In this document: piece after piece, positions 1-8,884 of the stretch
Layout of the letters: each line of letters starts with the position of its first letter
Position numbering within the stretch: the stretch's first letter is position 1
NCBI RefSeq assembly: GCF_030286555.1
Contig: NZ_JASVWF010000010.1
Span: 124,001-188,000, forward strand
Direction of reading: 5' to 3'
DNA: 64,000 nucleotides
Origin: Actinomycetospora termitidis
Lineage (GTDB): Bacteria; Actinomycetota; Actinomycetes; Mycobacteriales; Pseudonocardiaceae
Program-made: the position numbers and the translations under genes
The notes under the pieces: generated by a model
Database searches by the model: none
Told to the model about the DNA's origin: nothing
The model's input: only the letters and a program-made list of their open reading frames with translations

Positions 1-16
1 GCGCGGTCCGGGCCGG

Positions 17-559
17 TCAGTTCTCCTCCAGGCCGGAGAGCTCGGCGATGACGTGCGCGATGAGCGGGGTCAGGGTCGCCATGCCGTCGCGCACGGCCGC
101 GCGCGAGGAGGCGAGGTTGACCACCAGCGTCGACCCCGAGACGCCGACGAGCCCGCGCGAGAGTCCCGCGTCGACGGCTCCGGCGGCCAGCCCGGAGGAA
201 CGGATCGCCTCGGCGATGCCCGGGATCGGCCGGTCGAGCACACCGGCGGTGGCGTCCGCGGTGACGGCGCGCGGCGACACGCCCGTGCCGCCGACCGTGA
301 TCACGACGTCCACCCCGCCGATGACGGCCGTGTTCAGCGCGTTGCGGATCGCGACCGACTCGCCGGGCACCACGATCGTGCCGTCCACGACCAGCCCGGC
401 CTCGCCGAGCAGCTCGGTGACCAGCGGACCGGTCGTGTCGGTGACCTCACCCGTCGAGATGCGGTCGTCGACGATGACGACGAGCGCCCGACCGAGCAGG
501 TCGTCGCCGCCGCCCATGGGACCGTTCTCGATCGACACGGTCGCCTGCGGGTGCTCCAT
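17..559 (-). CDS. moaB: MogA/MoaB-family molybdenum cofactor protein (MoaB2-like)
   Basis: A 180-residue MoCF-domain protein. Members of the family bind molybdopterin and take part in its adenylylation before molybdenum insertion in the cytoplasm. The MoCF fold is visible in the VVIVDDRISTGEVTDTTG strand-loop near the N terminus and in the TVGGTGVSPR substrate loop. The start is ATG at 559; a longer reading frame exists upstream but runs into the divergent epimerase gene and has no homologous look. In Mycobacterium a moaB2 gene sits next to mprA-mprB-pepD, and homologues of all three are found within the next 10 kb here, which supports the MoaB2 assignment. Its catalytic role in the MoaB2 branch is less certain than for MogA. 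Confidence 0.85.
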   Translation of the reverse strand: MEHPQATVSIENGPMGGGDDLLGRALVVIVDDRISTGEVTDTTGPLVTELLGEAGLVVDGTIVVPGESVAIRNALNTAVIGGVDVVITVGGTGVSPRAVTADATAGVLDRPIPGIAEAIRSSGLAAGAVDAGLSRGLVGVSGSTLVVNLASSRAAVRDGMATLTPLIAHVIAELSGLEEN

Positions 560-605
560 ACCCCAGACCTTAGCCGCGCCCCGGCGAACGCCTACCGTGA
601 CCGCC

Positions 606-1676
606 GTGCGCGTCCTCCTCACCGGCGGTGCCGGGTTCATCGGCTCCGCGATCGCCGACCTGCTCGCCGAGCGCGGCCACACCCCGGTGCTGCTCGACGC
701 CCTCCTCCCGCAGGCCCACGCCGAGGGCAAGGCGCCGGAGTGGGCGGACCGCTACGAGCTCGTGCGCGGCGACGTCCGCGACGCCGACCTGCTCGACCGC
801 CTCCTGCCCGACGTCGACGCCGTCTGCCACCAGGCCGCGATGGTCGGGCACGGCGTGGACCCGAACGACGCACCCGCGTTCGCCGAGAACAACGACGTCG
901 CCACCGCCGTCCTCCTCGCCGCGATGTACCGCTCCGGGCACCGGAGGCTGGTGATGGCGAGCTCGATGGTCGTCTACGGCGAGGGCCGCTACTCCTGCCC
1001 GGAGCACGGCGTGCAACCGCCGCCCGCACGCACGCAGGCCGACGTCGACGCGGGGCGCTACGACCTCCCGTGCCCGGTCTGCGGTCGCGACCTGCAGGGC
1101 GAGCTCATCCCCGAGGACGCCGCCCTCGAACCGCGGTCGACCTACGCCGCGACGAAGCTCGCCCAGGAGCACCTCGCCGTCGCCTGGTCCCGCGCGACCG
1201 GCGGTCGCGTGTACGCGATGCGCTACCACAACGTGTACGGCCCGCGGATGCCGCAGAACACGCCGTACGCCGGGGTCGCGTCGATCTTCCGCTCGTCGCT
1301 CGAGCGAGGCGAGGCCCCGCAGGTCATGGAGGACGGTCGGCAGCGCCGCGACTTCGTGCACGTCAGCGACGTCGCCGCCGTGAACGTCGCCGCCCTCGAG
1401 GCCGCCGAGGACACCACCCCCGCCGGCACGTGCACGCCGCTCAACGTCTGCTCGGGCGAGGTCCGCACCATCGCCGACCTCGCCGGCCAGCTCGCCGAGG
1501 CGATGGACGGCCCGGCCCCGGAGATCGTCGGCGGCGCCCGCCCCGGCGACGTCCGCCACGTCACCGCCGACCCTGCGCGGGCCGCCGATCTCCTCGGCTT
1601 CCGCGCACAGGTGACCTTCGCCGACGGCATCACGCGCTTCGCCACGGATCCCCTGCGCGCGGCGATCCGTTCCTGA
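606..1676 (+). CDS. NAD-dependent nucleotide-sugar epimerase/dehydratase
   Basis: Extended short-chain dehydrogenase of 356 residues. The N-terminal Rossmann motif TGGAGFIG (residues 6-13) binds NAD, and the catalytic pair is Tyr180/Lys184 (YAATK) after SSMVVYGEG. Unusually, the segment between the catalytic Ser and Tyr carries Cys131-Pro-Glu-His134 and Cys156-x-x-Cys159, which looks like a zinc-knuckle insert. From memory, dTDP-L-rhamnose 4-epimerase-type proteins of actinobacteria carry such an insert, so a 4-epimerase acting on a dTDP- or UDP-sugar for cell-wall glycans is likely. The GTG start at 606 lies directly before the beta-strand of the Rossmann fold. Only 46 bp separate it from the divergent moaB start. 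A palindromic terminator follows at 1705. Confidence 0.85.
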   Translation: MRVLLTGGAGFIGSAIADLLAERGHTPVLLDALLPQAHAEGKAPEWADRYELVRGDVRDADLLDRLLPDVDAVCHQAAMVGHGVDPNDAPAFAENNDVATAVLLAAMYRSGHRRLVMASSMVVYGEGRYSCPEHGVQPPPARTQADVDAGRYDLPCPVCGRDLQGELIPEDAALEPRSTYAATKLAQEHLAVAWSRATGGRVYAMRYHNVYGPRMPQNTPYAGVASIFRSSLERGEAPQVMEDGRQRRDFVHVSDVAAVNVAALEAAEDTTPAGTCTPLNVCSGEVRTIADLAGQLAEAMDGPAPEIVGGARPGDVRHVTADPARAADLLGFRAQVTFADGITRFATDPLRAAIRS

Positions 1677-1704
1677 CGGCGGATCCGGGCCCCGCGATCC
1701 CGAG

Positions 1705-1749
1705 CGAACGGCACTCTCGCTCGCGTAGAAGCTGCGAGAGTGCCGTTCG
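1705..1749. terminator. Palindrome family A, copy 1 (bidirectional terminator-like)
   Basis: Perfect 16-bp inverted repeat, CGAACGGCACTCTCGC at 1705-1720 and its complement at 1734-1749, around a 13-nt loop ending in TAGAAGCT. It lies between the convergent epimerase and membrane-protein genes. A near-identical element, including the loop, is present at 60348-60400, so this is a dispersed element and not a chance hairpin. There is no T-tract, as is usual for actinobacterial terminators. Confidence 0.7.
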
Positions 1750-1785
1750 TTCCGGAGGCGGGGGCCTGAATCCTGGCGCGGCGAC

Positions 1786-3216
1786 CTACCAGGTCGTGAG
1801 CAGCAGGCTGTTCACCAGCAGCGCGAGGACCGCCTGCGCCGCGAGCCACCACCGCGCGGAGCGGACCGGCAGCAGCGCGCACGCCAGGACCAGCCACGTC
1901 CCGAACGGCAGCCAGATGCGTTCCACCTCGGACTTCGACAGCCCCGAGAGGTCGGCGACCGCGATCGCGACGAGGGCCGCCGCGACCAGGGCGAGCAGGG
2001 CCACCGGTGCGCGCCGCGGCCACCACACCGTGCGCCGCAGCCCCGCCACGACGGCGGGCCCGAGCGCCAGGAGCAGGGCCGCGAGGTTCGCCCACACCCA
2101 GTAGCGGTACGGCCGGAGCAGGCCGTACTCGCCGACCTGGTAGTAGCGCAGCTTGACCTGCGTGTACCCGTCGAACCAGAAGAACCCGCCGAGGTGGAAC
2201 AGGCCGACCACGACCAGCACCCCCACCGCGGCGACGGCGAGCGGCCACCACCGGCGCACGAGCACCGCGACCGCCACCGGCAGCAGGCCCGCCGCGGCCA
2301 GCCCGTAGGACAGGAAGAGCGACGCGCCGAAGACCAGCCCGGCGAGCAGGCACAGCAGCGATCCGCCCACCCCGCGCCGCACCGCGCCGAGGGCGAAGAA
2401 CGCGACCGCCCAGGCGAACACGGCGGCGAACAGGCCGTCGGCCGAGACCCCGACCCACACCGCGCCGGGGAACAGCACGCCGAAGGGGATGTACCGCCGC
2501 GCGATCGCCCGGCCGGCCTCGGAGGCCGACCGCAGGTCCGACTGCGACCCCCACCGCAGCCCGCCCAGCGCCCCGATCGTCACCGCGACGGCCACCGACG
2601 CCGACGCACCGACGAACAGCGTGACCAGCCCGGCCGGCTCCCCGCCGACCCCGAACAGGTCGGCGATCCAGACGTAGACCAGCGTCGCGAGCGGCGGGTG
2701 CCCGGAGGAGTGCGTGACCAGGGTGTCCGGGGTCATCCCGACGATCCGGTCCGCGAAGGTCGTCAGGAACGGCACCAGGCCCGGGTAGCGGTCGACCTCG
2801 ACCAGGTACTCCGTCGGCGTGGTCAGCCGGTCGACGATCCCGACCTGGTAGCCGTCGATCAGCGCCAGCGAGAACGTCCACGCGGCCGCGGCGAGGTAGG
2901 TGACCGCCAGCAGGGCGCCCCAGCGCAGGCGGGCGGCGAGCGTGGGCCCGAACGTCACGACCAGGACCGCGACGACGACGGCCGCCACCCCGCCGCGGGC
3001 GAAGTGCGGCATCCACTCGGCCAGGACCGGCGGCCACCCCACGAGGATCGGGACACCCGCGTCGATGCGGTTCCACCCGTACAGCGCCGACGCCGCCACG
3101 AGCGCGCAGCCCAGGGCGACGGCGACGAGGTCGCCCCGCAGCCGGGGACCGCGACGCTCCGGCGTCCCGGGGACCTCGTCGTCCTGCGGGCGCGTCGGCC
3201 CGAGCACCGTGCTCAT
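1786..3216 (-). CDS. Polytopic membrane protein, mannosyltransferase/GT-C-like
   Basis: A 476-residue protein with many hydrophobic segments (for example around residues 29-45, 70-90 and 100-125, and throughout the C-terminal half). The long loop containing DRYPG and THSSGHPPL resembles the extracytoplasmic loops of GT-C-fold glycosyltransferases that use polyprenyl-phosphate sugars, but no diagnostic DxD-type motif is clear. It is probably an inner-membrane transferase or a related hypothetical. The ATG at 3216 was preferred over an upstream extension of 29 residues with poor coding character. It is divergent from the GT2 operon at 3369, a context consistent with envelope glycan assembly. 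Confidence 0.65.
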   Translation of the reverse strand: MSTVLGPTRPQDDEVPGTPERRGPRLRGDLVAVALGCALVAASALYGWNRIDAGVPILVGWPPVLAEWMPHFARGGVAAVVVAVLVVTFGPTLAARLRWGALLAVTYLAAAAWTFSLALIDGYQVGIVDRLTTPTEYLVEVDRYPGLVPFLTTFADRIVGMTPDTLVTHSSGHPPLATLVYVWIADLFGVGGEPAGLVTLFVGASASVAVAVTIGALGGLRWGSQSDLRSASEAGRAIARRYIPFGVLFPGAVWVGVSADGLFAAVFAWAVAFFALGAVRRGVGGSLLCLLAGLVFGASLFLSYGLAAAGLLPVAVAVLVRRWWPLAVAAVGVLVVVGLFHLGGFFWFDGYTQVKLRYYQVGEYGLLRPYRYWVWANLAALLLALGPAVVAGLRRTVWWPRRAPVALLALVAAALVAIAVADLSGLSKSEVERIWLPFGTWLVLACALLPVRSARWWLAAQAVLALLVNSLLLTTW

Positions 3217-3368
3217 CGCCACGCAGAGTACGAAGCCGACGTCTGTCCGCGGTGAGCAGGGCCCGCACGGCGGGACGAGGTGACCCGAACGGCGGGAACT
3301 CACGTCGGCTTCACGGTGGACCTGGGGAAGTCAACCCCGTTGTGCGCGTTCGGAAGCGACCTCATAGC

Positions 3369-4070
3369 GTGACCACGGTGAGCGGTCGTGTCGATGTCGT
3401 TCTCCCGTGCCTCGACGAGGTCGAGGCCCTCCCCGCGGTGCTCGACGCGCTGCCGGAGGGGTTCGACGCGGTCGTGGCGGACAACGGCTCCACGGACGGC
3501 ACCCCGGAGCTGGCGGAACGCCGGGGCGCGCTCGTCGTCCACGAGGCCCGCAAGGGCTACGGCGCCGCCGTCCACGCCGGGCTCGAGGCGAGTCGCACGG
3601 AGGTCGTCGCCACCATCGACGCCGACGGGTCCCTCGATCCGGCCGAGCTGCCGGCGATGGTCCGGATGCTCCTGGACACCGACGCGGACCTGGTCGTCGG
3701 TCGGCGCGTCCCGGCCTCCCGCGGGGTCTGGCCGTGGCACGCACGGATGAGCAACCTCGTGCTGTCCGGGCTGATGCGGGTCCAGGGCGTGGGGGTGCGC
3801 GACATCGCGCCGGTGCGCGTGGCCCGCCGGCAGGCCCTGCTCGACCTCGGGATCACCGACCGCGCCTTCGGCTACCCGCTCGAACTGCTCATCCGCGCCG
3901 GCGCGGCCGGCTGGACCATCCGCGAGGTCGACGTCGCCTACCGGCCCCGGGGCGGCGGCCGGTCGAAGGTCTCCGGCTCGGTGCGCGGCACCGCACGAGC
4001 GGTCCGGGACATGACGAAGGCCCTCGCCCGCACCCGCGCGCACGGCGCGTCGATCCGGGTGAACCGATGA
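3369..4070 (+). CDS. Family 2 glycosyltransferase
   Basis: A 233-residue GT-A-fold transferase of the DPM1/polyprenyl-sugar synthase type without membrane helices. VDVVLPCLDE opens the domain, the nucleotide-binding DNGSTDG follows near residue 40, and TIDADGSLDP holds the metal-binding DxD-like Asp pair. It probably transfers a sugar from a nucleotide donor to a lipid or small acceptor on the cytoplasmic face. The start is GTG at 3369, with GTG at 3378 as an alternative; the region upstream does not look coding. It is the first gene of a three-gene operon: the next gene starts at 4067 with an ATGA overlap. The combination of GT2, DUF2064 and methyltransferase recurs in actinobacteria, but its product is not known to me. 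Confidence 0.85.
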   Translation: MTTVSGRVDVVLPCLDEVEALPAVLDALPEGFDAVVADNGSTDGTPELAERRGALVVHEARKGYGAAVHAGLEASRTEVVATIDADGSLDPAELPAMVRMLLDTDADLVVGRRVPASRGVWPWHARMSNLVLSGLMRVQGVGVRDIAPVRVARRQALLDLGITDRAFGYPLELLIRAGAAGWTIREVDVAYRPRGGGRSKVSGSVRGTARAVRDMTKALARTRAHGASIRVNR

Positions 4071-4879
4071 CGCGCCCGGCTGCGAACGCGTCGATCATGC
4101 AGGACGACGTGGCAGGGGCGAGCGGAGCGACGGGAAATCGCTCTGTGGCGAGCGGAGCGACGGGGAACGCCGCGGTCGCCCGGGTGGTGCTGGTGCTGGC
4201 GAAGGCACCGGTGCCCGGGCGCGCGAAGACCCGGCTCACCCCGCCTGCGACGCCGGAGGGCGCGGCGGGGATCGCTGCGGCGGCCCTCCTCGACACCCTC
4301 GACGCCGCGGCGGCCGTCCCGAACGCCCGCGTCGTGGTCGCCCTCGAGGGCGACCTCGCCGACGCCGTCCGTGGGGACGAGATCGCCGCGGCCGTGGCCG
4401 GGCACACCGTCGTCCGGCAGCGCGGCGACTCGCTCGGCGAGCGCATCGAGGCCGCGCACGCCGACACCGCGGCGCTCTACCCGGGTGCCGCGACCGTGCA
4501 GGTCGGCATGGACACCCCGCAGCTGGACGCGGCCCGGCTCGACGCGGCCCTGCGGCACGTCCAGACCTCCGCGCTGGCCGCGTTCGGGGTCGCCCACGAC
4601 GGTGGTTGGTGGGCCATGGCCCTGCGCGACCCCCGCCGGGCCGCCATCATCGCCGGCATCCCGACCTCCCGCGACGACACCGGCGCCCGCACCCTCGCCG
4701 CGCTGCACGACGCCCTGGGCGCCGACGCGGTGGCCGAACTCGACGCCCTGTCGGACGTGGACACCGCCGCCGACGCCGCCGCGGTGGCCGCCCTCGCGCC
4801 GCACGGCCGCTTCGCCCGTGCGGTCGAGGAGTTCCTCGGACCCGTGACCACCGGTGCAGTCGGAGGGACCCGCCCGTGA
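4067..4879 (+). CDS. DUF2064 / TIGR04282-type glycosyltransferase-like protein
   Basis: A 270-residue protein whose core starts with VVLVLAKAPVPGRAKTRL, the signature of the TIGR04282/DUF2064 GT-A-like family. QVGMDTPQL and AHDGGWWAMAL supply the later family motifs. Function in this branch is unproven; a nucleotidyl- or glycosyl-transfer role is inferred. ATG at 4067 overlaps the GT2 stop (ATGA). The first 39 residues contain two copies of ASGATGN encoded by a direct repeat at 4118-4164 and look unlike family members, so GTG at 4184 is a serious alternative start. It ends with GTGA coupling to the methyltransferase. Confidence 0.8.
   Translation: MTRPAANASIMQDDVAGASGATGNRSVASGATGNAAVARVVLVLAKAPVPGRAKTRLTPPATPEGAAGIAAAALLDTLDAAAAVPNARVVVALEGDLADAVRGDEIAAAVAGHTVVRQRGDSLGERIEAAHADTAALYPGAATVQVGMDTPQLDAARLDAALRHVQTSALAAFGVAHDGGWWAMALRDPRRAAIIAGIPTSRDDTGARTLAALHDALGADAVAELDALSDVDTAADAAAVAALAPHGRFARAVEEFLGPVTTGAVGGTRP
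4118..4164 (+). repeat. Two identical 17-bp direct repeats
   Basis: GCGAGCGGAGCGACGGG occurs at 4118-4134 and again at 4148-4164. The two copies are in phase (30 bp apart) and would encode ASGATGN twice near the start of the DUF2064 gene. They may mark an intergenic repeat that was captured by, or misread as, coding sequence. Confidence 0.7.
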
Positions 4880-5640
4880 CGTCATCGATCAGCCCCATGA
4901 CCGAGCCGTTCGCCGTCGTGGACGCCGCCCGCGAACGTCTCGCCGACGGGCCCGCCGTCACCGCGACCGTGTTCGACGCCGCCCTCGCCGGCTTCTCCCA
5001 CCGCCTCGTGCGCACCGACGGCGTGGTGCTGCCGCTGGCCGTGCAGCGCTGGCAGGACGACGCGGACGACCTGGACGCCTGGCTCCTGGAGCGATGTTCG
5101 GGCGCGACCCTGGACCTCGGCTGCGGCCCGGGCCGCCTCGTCGTCGCGCTCACCGACCGCGGGATCCCGGCCCTCGGCGTCGACGTCTCGGTGCAGGCCA
5201 TCCAGCGGTGCCTGCAGCGCGGGGCGGCCGTGCTGCACCGGGACGCCTTCGAACGGCTGCCCGGCGAGGGCCGGTGGCAGCACGTGGTGCTCGCGGACGG
5301 CAACATCGGCATCGGCGGCGACCCGGTGGCCCTGCTGCGCCGGTGCCGCGACCTGCTCACCGACGGCGGGACCGTGCTGCTCGAGCTGGAGCCCGGGGCG
5401 GGGCTCTGGCGGGGGGCTGCGCACCTCGAGCGCGACGACGTCGACGAGAGCGGGGAGCACACCGACGCGCCGCACACCCGCTTCCCCTGGGCCGTGCTCG
5501 GGCCCGAGGCGATCGACGAGGTGGCCGAGGCCGCCGGGCTGCGGGTGAGCGAGCGTTCGTGGGACGACTCGGGCCGGCTCGGACCCGTCGTCGAGCGGAT
5601 CCTCCCCGACGGGCGTGCGTTCGTCGTGCTGTCCCGCTGA
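4876..5640 (+). CDS. Class I SAM-dependent methyltransferase
   Basis: A 254-residue Rossmann-fold methyltransferase. Motif I is TLDLGCGPGRLVVAL near residue 75, followed by the acidic motif II in ALGVDVS and a post-II segment VLADGNIGIGGDP. The substrate is unknown; being the third gene of the GT2/DUF2064 operon, it probably methylates a sugar or lipid intermediate. GTG at 4876 overlaps the DUF2064 stop as GTGA, and ATG at 4897 is an alternative start. The reading frame stops 10 bp before the convergent pepD-like gene. Confidence 0.8.
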   Translation: MTSSISPMTEPFAVVDAARERLADGPAVTATVFDAALAGFSHRLVRTDGVVLPLAVQRWQDDADDLDAWLLERCSGATLDLGCGPGRLVVALTDRGIPALGVDVSVQAIQRCLQRGAAVLHRDAFERLPGEGRWQHVVLADGNIGIGGDPVALLRRCRDLLTDGGTVLLELEPGAGLWRGAAHLERDDVDESGEHTDAPHTRFPWAVLGPEAIDEVAEAAGLRVSERSWDDSGRLGPVVERILPDGRAFVVLSR

Positions 5641-5650
5641 TTCCCCGGGA

Positions 5651-7096
5651 TCAGCGCCCGCCGATCACCCGGCTGCCCAGCGTCACCTGCACCTGACGAG
5701 GTGCTCCCCCGCCGGAGCTCACGGTCAGCGTGACGACCTGCCCCGGCGCGCTCGACTGCACCGCCGCGACCAGCGCGTTGGCGTCCTCGACGGCGCGGTC
5801 GTCGACCCGGGTCACCAGGTCCCCGGCCTGCAGCCCGGCCGACCCGGCCGGTGACCCCGGCGTCACGCTCGCGACGGTGGCGCCGCGCGCCCCGCCGTCG
5901 GTGACCTGCACCCCGATGATCGCCTGCGTGGCCCGGCCGGTCTCGACGAGTTCCGTCGCGATGCGCCGCGCGTGGTTCATCGGGATCGCGAACCCCAGCC
6001 CGATCGACCCGCCCTCCTGGCCCGCTCCCCCGCCGGTCACGCTGGCGATCGCGGTGTTGATGCCCACGACGCGGCCCTGGGCGTCGGCCAGCGGCCCGCC
6101 CGAGTTGCCGGGGTTGATCGCGGCGTCGGTCTGGATCGCGTCGAGCGTGCTCTCCTGGCCCGCACCGGATCCGCCCGCGGCGACCGGGCGGCGCAGCGCC
6201 GAGACGATGCCGGTCGTCACGGTCCCGGACAGCCCCAGCGGCGAGCCGACCGCGACGACGGCCTGTCCCTGGCGGAGCTGGGTCGAGTCGCCCAGCGTGG
6301 CCGGGCGCAGGTTCGACACCCCGGTCGCGCGCACCACCGCGATGTCGGCGGCCGGCGCGGTGCCGACCAGCGACACCGGCGCCGCCGACCCGTCGGCGAA
6401 CACCGCCTGCAGCCCCCCGCTGCGGCCGGCGGCGAGCACGTGGTTGTTCGTCATGATCAGGCCGTCGGCGGAGATGACCACGCCGGAGCCGGCGCCCGAC
6501 GACCCGATGATCTGCACGGTGCTCGGGAGCACCGTCGCCGCGATCGCCTCGACGGACCCGGCGGGTGCGGGCGGGAGCGGGTCCGAGGAGCCGACCGCTC
6601 CCAGCGACGTGCCGGAGGACGACGACGTGAACAGCGCGCCCGCGATCGCCCCGCCGACCAGCCCGGCGACCAGCGCCACCAGCGCGACGAGCACGAGACC
6701 GGTGCGTCCGACGGCTCCGGCGCCGGCGAGGAGGCCGCGGCGGCGTCCCTCCGGAGGCGGCGGCTGCCCCGGCCCGGGCGTGCCCCAGCCGGCCCCGCTG
6801 TCGGCGGGGAACCCGCCGGGCGGCGTCGGGGTCATTCCCGACGCCGGGTCGGGGCGGCCCCAGCCGTACGGCGACGACTCGCCCCCGGACGCCCCGAACG
6901 GCGCCCCCGACCAGGAGCGGGGGGCCTCGGGCGCCGGAGCCGCGGTGCCCGCCCGGTCCGCCTCGTCGGTCCACCGCACACCCGCGCCCCGGTACCCGGT
7001 GCCCAGACCGGGCCGCTCGATCGTCGCCGGGTCGTCGCCGACCCCCGGGGCCCCGACGCGGTCCGGCTCGTCGTCCCGACGGGGCGTCTCGCTCAT
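5651..7096 (-). CDS. pepD: Membrane-anchored HtrA/DegP serine protease (PepD-like)
   Basis: A 481-residue envelope quality-control protease. The order is a Pro/Gly-rich cytoplasmic N terminus (1-130), one membrane helix at about 133-156, a trypsin-like domain with His219 (TNNHV), Asp251 (AADIAVV) and Ser332 (NPGNSGGP), and one PDZ domain at about 390-475 (GLQAGDLVTRVDDRAV). Family knowledge: PepD acts outside the membrane and feeds back on MprAB. It is divergently transcribed from the mprB-like kinase with 87 bp between the starts, so the two probably share a stress-responsive promoter region. Confidence 0.92.
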   Translation of the reverse strand: MSETPRRDDEPDRVGAPGVGDDPATIERPGLGTGYRGAGVRWTDEADRAGTAAPAPEAPRSWSGAPFGASGGESSPYGWGRPDPASGMTPTPPGGFPADSGAGWGTPGPGQPPPPEGRRRGLLAGAGAVGRTGLVLVALVALVAGLVGGAIAGALFTSSSSGTSLGAVGSSDPLPPAPAGSVEAIAATVLPSTVQIIGSSGAGSGVVISADGLIMTNNHVLAAGRSGGLQAVFADGSAAPVSLVGTAPAADIAVVRATGVSNLRPATLGDSTQLRQGQAVVAVGSPLGLSGTVTTGIVSALRRPVAAGGSGAGQESTLDAIQTDAAINPGNSGGPLADAQGRVVGINTAIASVTGGGAGQEGGSIGLGFAIPMNHARRIATELVETGRATQAIIGVQVTDGGARGATVASVTPGSPAGSAGLQAGDLVTRVDDRAVEDANALVAAVQSSAPGQVVTLTVSSGGGAPRQVQVTLGSRVIGGR

Positions 7097-7183
7097 GCCC
7101 GCCAGCCTTCCTCATCGGGAGGCGCCGGGCCCGCCGGGGAGGTCACGGTCTCCCCACGGCGTCGTCGGGGAGGATCGGGGGCG

Positions 7184-8662
7184 ATGAGCACGTCAGCCGG
7201 GACGGCCCCGAGCCCCGGAGCGGGCGACGCCGAGGAGCCCGACCGCCCCGCCCCGCCGTCGGGATGGCACGTCCTGCTCGAGATCCCCCTGCGGCGCCGG
7301 GTGGCGATCCTGGTGTCGGTCGGCGCCGGCCTGCTCGTCGCGCTGATCGCGGTCGCGGTGTTCTTCACCGCCTACCGGGCGCTCTACGACCAGCTCGACG
7401 AGAGCCTCGTCGAACGGGCGACCGCCGCCTCCTCCAGCGACCTCGCCGACCCCGCACTCCTGTTCCGGGTGGTGTCGTCGGACGCGCTCGCGGCCGGCGA
7501 CTTCCGGGTGGCCATCGTGTCCGCGACGACCAACCGCGCCACCTTCATCCAGGGCAACCAGCCCCCGATCGGCGCGCCGGAGTTCTCCGTGGCGACCGGC
7601 ACCCCCCAACCGCCGCGCACCGGCTTCGTGGACGGCGCGCCGTACCGGGTGGTGGCGGTGCAGTCGGGCAACGGGCGTGCGCTGGTGCTCGCCCAGGAAC
7701 TGGAGCCGACCCGGCGGACCCTCTCCCGGCTGGCGATCGTGCTCGTCGTCGTCGGGATGATCGGGGTGGTGCTGGCCGCCCTGGTGGGGGTCGCGATCGC
7801 CCGCGCCGGGCTGCGTCCGGTGGAGCGGCTCATCTCGGCCACGGAGCGCGTGGCGCGCACCGGCGACCTGCAGCCGATCACGGTGACCGGCGGCGACGAG
7901 ATCGCCCGCCTGACCCGCAGCTTCAACGCGATGCTCGCCGCGCTCGCCTCGTCGATCGACCGCCAACGACGGCTGGTCGCCGACGCCGGGCACGAGCTGC
8001 GGACCCCGCTGACGTCGCTGCGCACCAACCTGGAGCTGCTGGTGGCCGCGGAGGAGGGCGCGGCGTCCGGCCGTCCCGACGCGCCCCGGCTGTCGTCGGA
8101 GGACCGGGCGGAGCTCACCGCCGACCTGCGCGCCCAGATCGACGAGCTGGCCACCCTGGTCGGCGACGTCGTCGAGCTCGCGCGCGACGACCCGCCCGAG
8201 GTCGCCGCCGAGCACCTCGACCTGTCCGAGGTCGTCGAGCGGGCGCTGGACCGCGCCCGCCCGCGGGCCCCGGGCGTGACGTTCGCCGCCGAGCTGGTTC
8301 CGCTGGAGGTCGTCGGGGACGCCAGCGCCCTCGAGCGCGCCGTGCTGAACCTGCTCGACAACGCCGCGAAGTGGAGCCCGCCGGGCGGGACGGTCACCGT
8401 GCTGCTGCGCGAGGGCGTGGCGCCGGAGCGGCCGGGCACCGCGGTGCTCGAGGTCGCCGACGCCGGGCCGGGCATCGCCCCCGAGGAGCGGGCGCTGGTG
8501 TTCGACCGGTTCTTCCGGTCCGCCGACGCGCGCACCATGCCGGGGTCGGGCCTCGGGCTCTCGATCGTCGCGCAGACCGCGGCCCGCCACCACGGGGGCG
8601 TCTCGGCCCACGAGGCCCCGTCGGGCGGCGCGCTGCTGCGGCTCTGGGTGCCGCGGGCCTGA
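7184..8662 (+). CDS. mprB: Sensor histidine kinase (MprB-like)
   Basis: A 492-residue two-component sensor. TM1 lies at about 41-62, an extracytoplasmic sensor segment at 63-180, TM2 at about 184-207 and HAMP at 208-260. The phospho-acceptor is His270 in DAGHELRTPL. The N box has Asn393 (NLLDNAAKWS), followed by the G1 (DAGPGIAPEE), F (FDRFF) and G2 (GSGLGLSIV) boxes. It should respond to envelope stress and phosphorylate the OmpR-type regulator at 9906-10592. In mycobacteria mprA and mprB are adjacent and co-directional; here two genes intervene and the regulator is on the other strand. ATG at 7184 was chosen because the upstream frame runs through pepD. Confidence 0.9.
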   Translation: MSTSAGTAPSPGAGDAEEPDRPAPPSGWHVLLEIPLRRRVAILVSVGAGLLVALIAVAVFFTAYRALYDQLDESLVERATAASSSDLADPALLFRVVSSDALAAGDFRVAIVSATTNRATFIQGNQPPIGAPEFSVATGTPQPPRTGFVDGAPYRVVAVQSGNGRALVLAQELEPTRRTLSRLAIVLVVVGMIGVVLAALVGVAIARAGLRPVERLISATERVARTGDLQPITVTGGDEIARLTRSFNAMLAALASSIDRQRRLVADAGHELRTPLTSLRTNLELLVAAEEGAASGRPDAPRLSSEDRAELTADLRAQIDELATLVGDVVELARDDPPEVAAEHLDLSEVVERALDRARPRAPGVTFAAELVPLEVVGDASALERAVLNLLDNAAKWSPPGGTVTVLLREGVAPERPGTAVLEVADAGPGIAPEERALVFDRFFRSADARTMPGSGLGLSIVAQTAARHHGGVSAHEAPSGGALLRLWVPRA

Positions 8663-8669
8663 CCCGGGC

Positions 8670-8831
8670 CTAACCCGCCGGGCGCGCGACCGGGAGCCGA
8701 CGGGAGATCGTGCGCGCCAACGCCACCGCGCCCTGACCGAGCAGGTCGAGCGAGTCCACCGTCACCGCCGCCAGCCACGCCACCGCGCGCCGGGTGCCCC
8801 GGAAGGGCCTCGGGTCCTGCCACACCACCAT
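8670..8831 (-). CDS. Small hypothetical protein (53 aa)
   Basis: An unrecognised 53-residue reading frame, basic, with an amphipathic middle (AVAWLAAVTVDSLDLLGQ). A GAGGGG ribosome-binding site lies 5 nt before the ATG at 8831, which is the main support for translation. It converges on mprB with 7 bp between the stops. No domain is recognised. Confidence 0.4.
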   Translation of the reverse strand: MVVWQDPRPFRGTRRAVAWLAAVTVDSLDLLGQGAVALARTISRRLPVARPAG

Positions 8832-8884
8832 GTCCACCCCTCGATGGTGCGCCCGCCGGGAGGTCGACTCCATGAGACGGAGGT

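Noticed and set aside
3217-3368. A sigma-70-like promoter (TTGTGC with CATAGC) before the GT2 operon.
   Set aside because: The -10 candidate would end right at the start codon, leaving no consistent transcription start.
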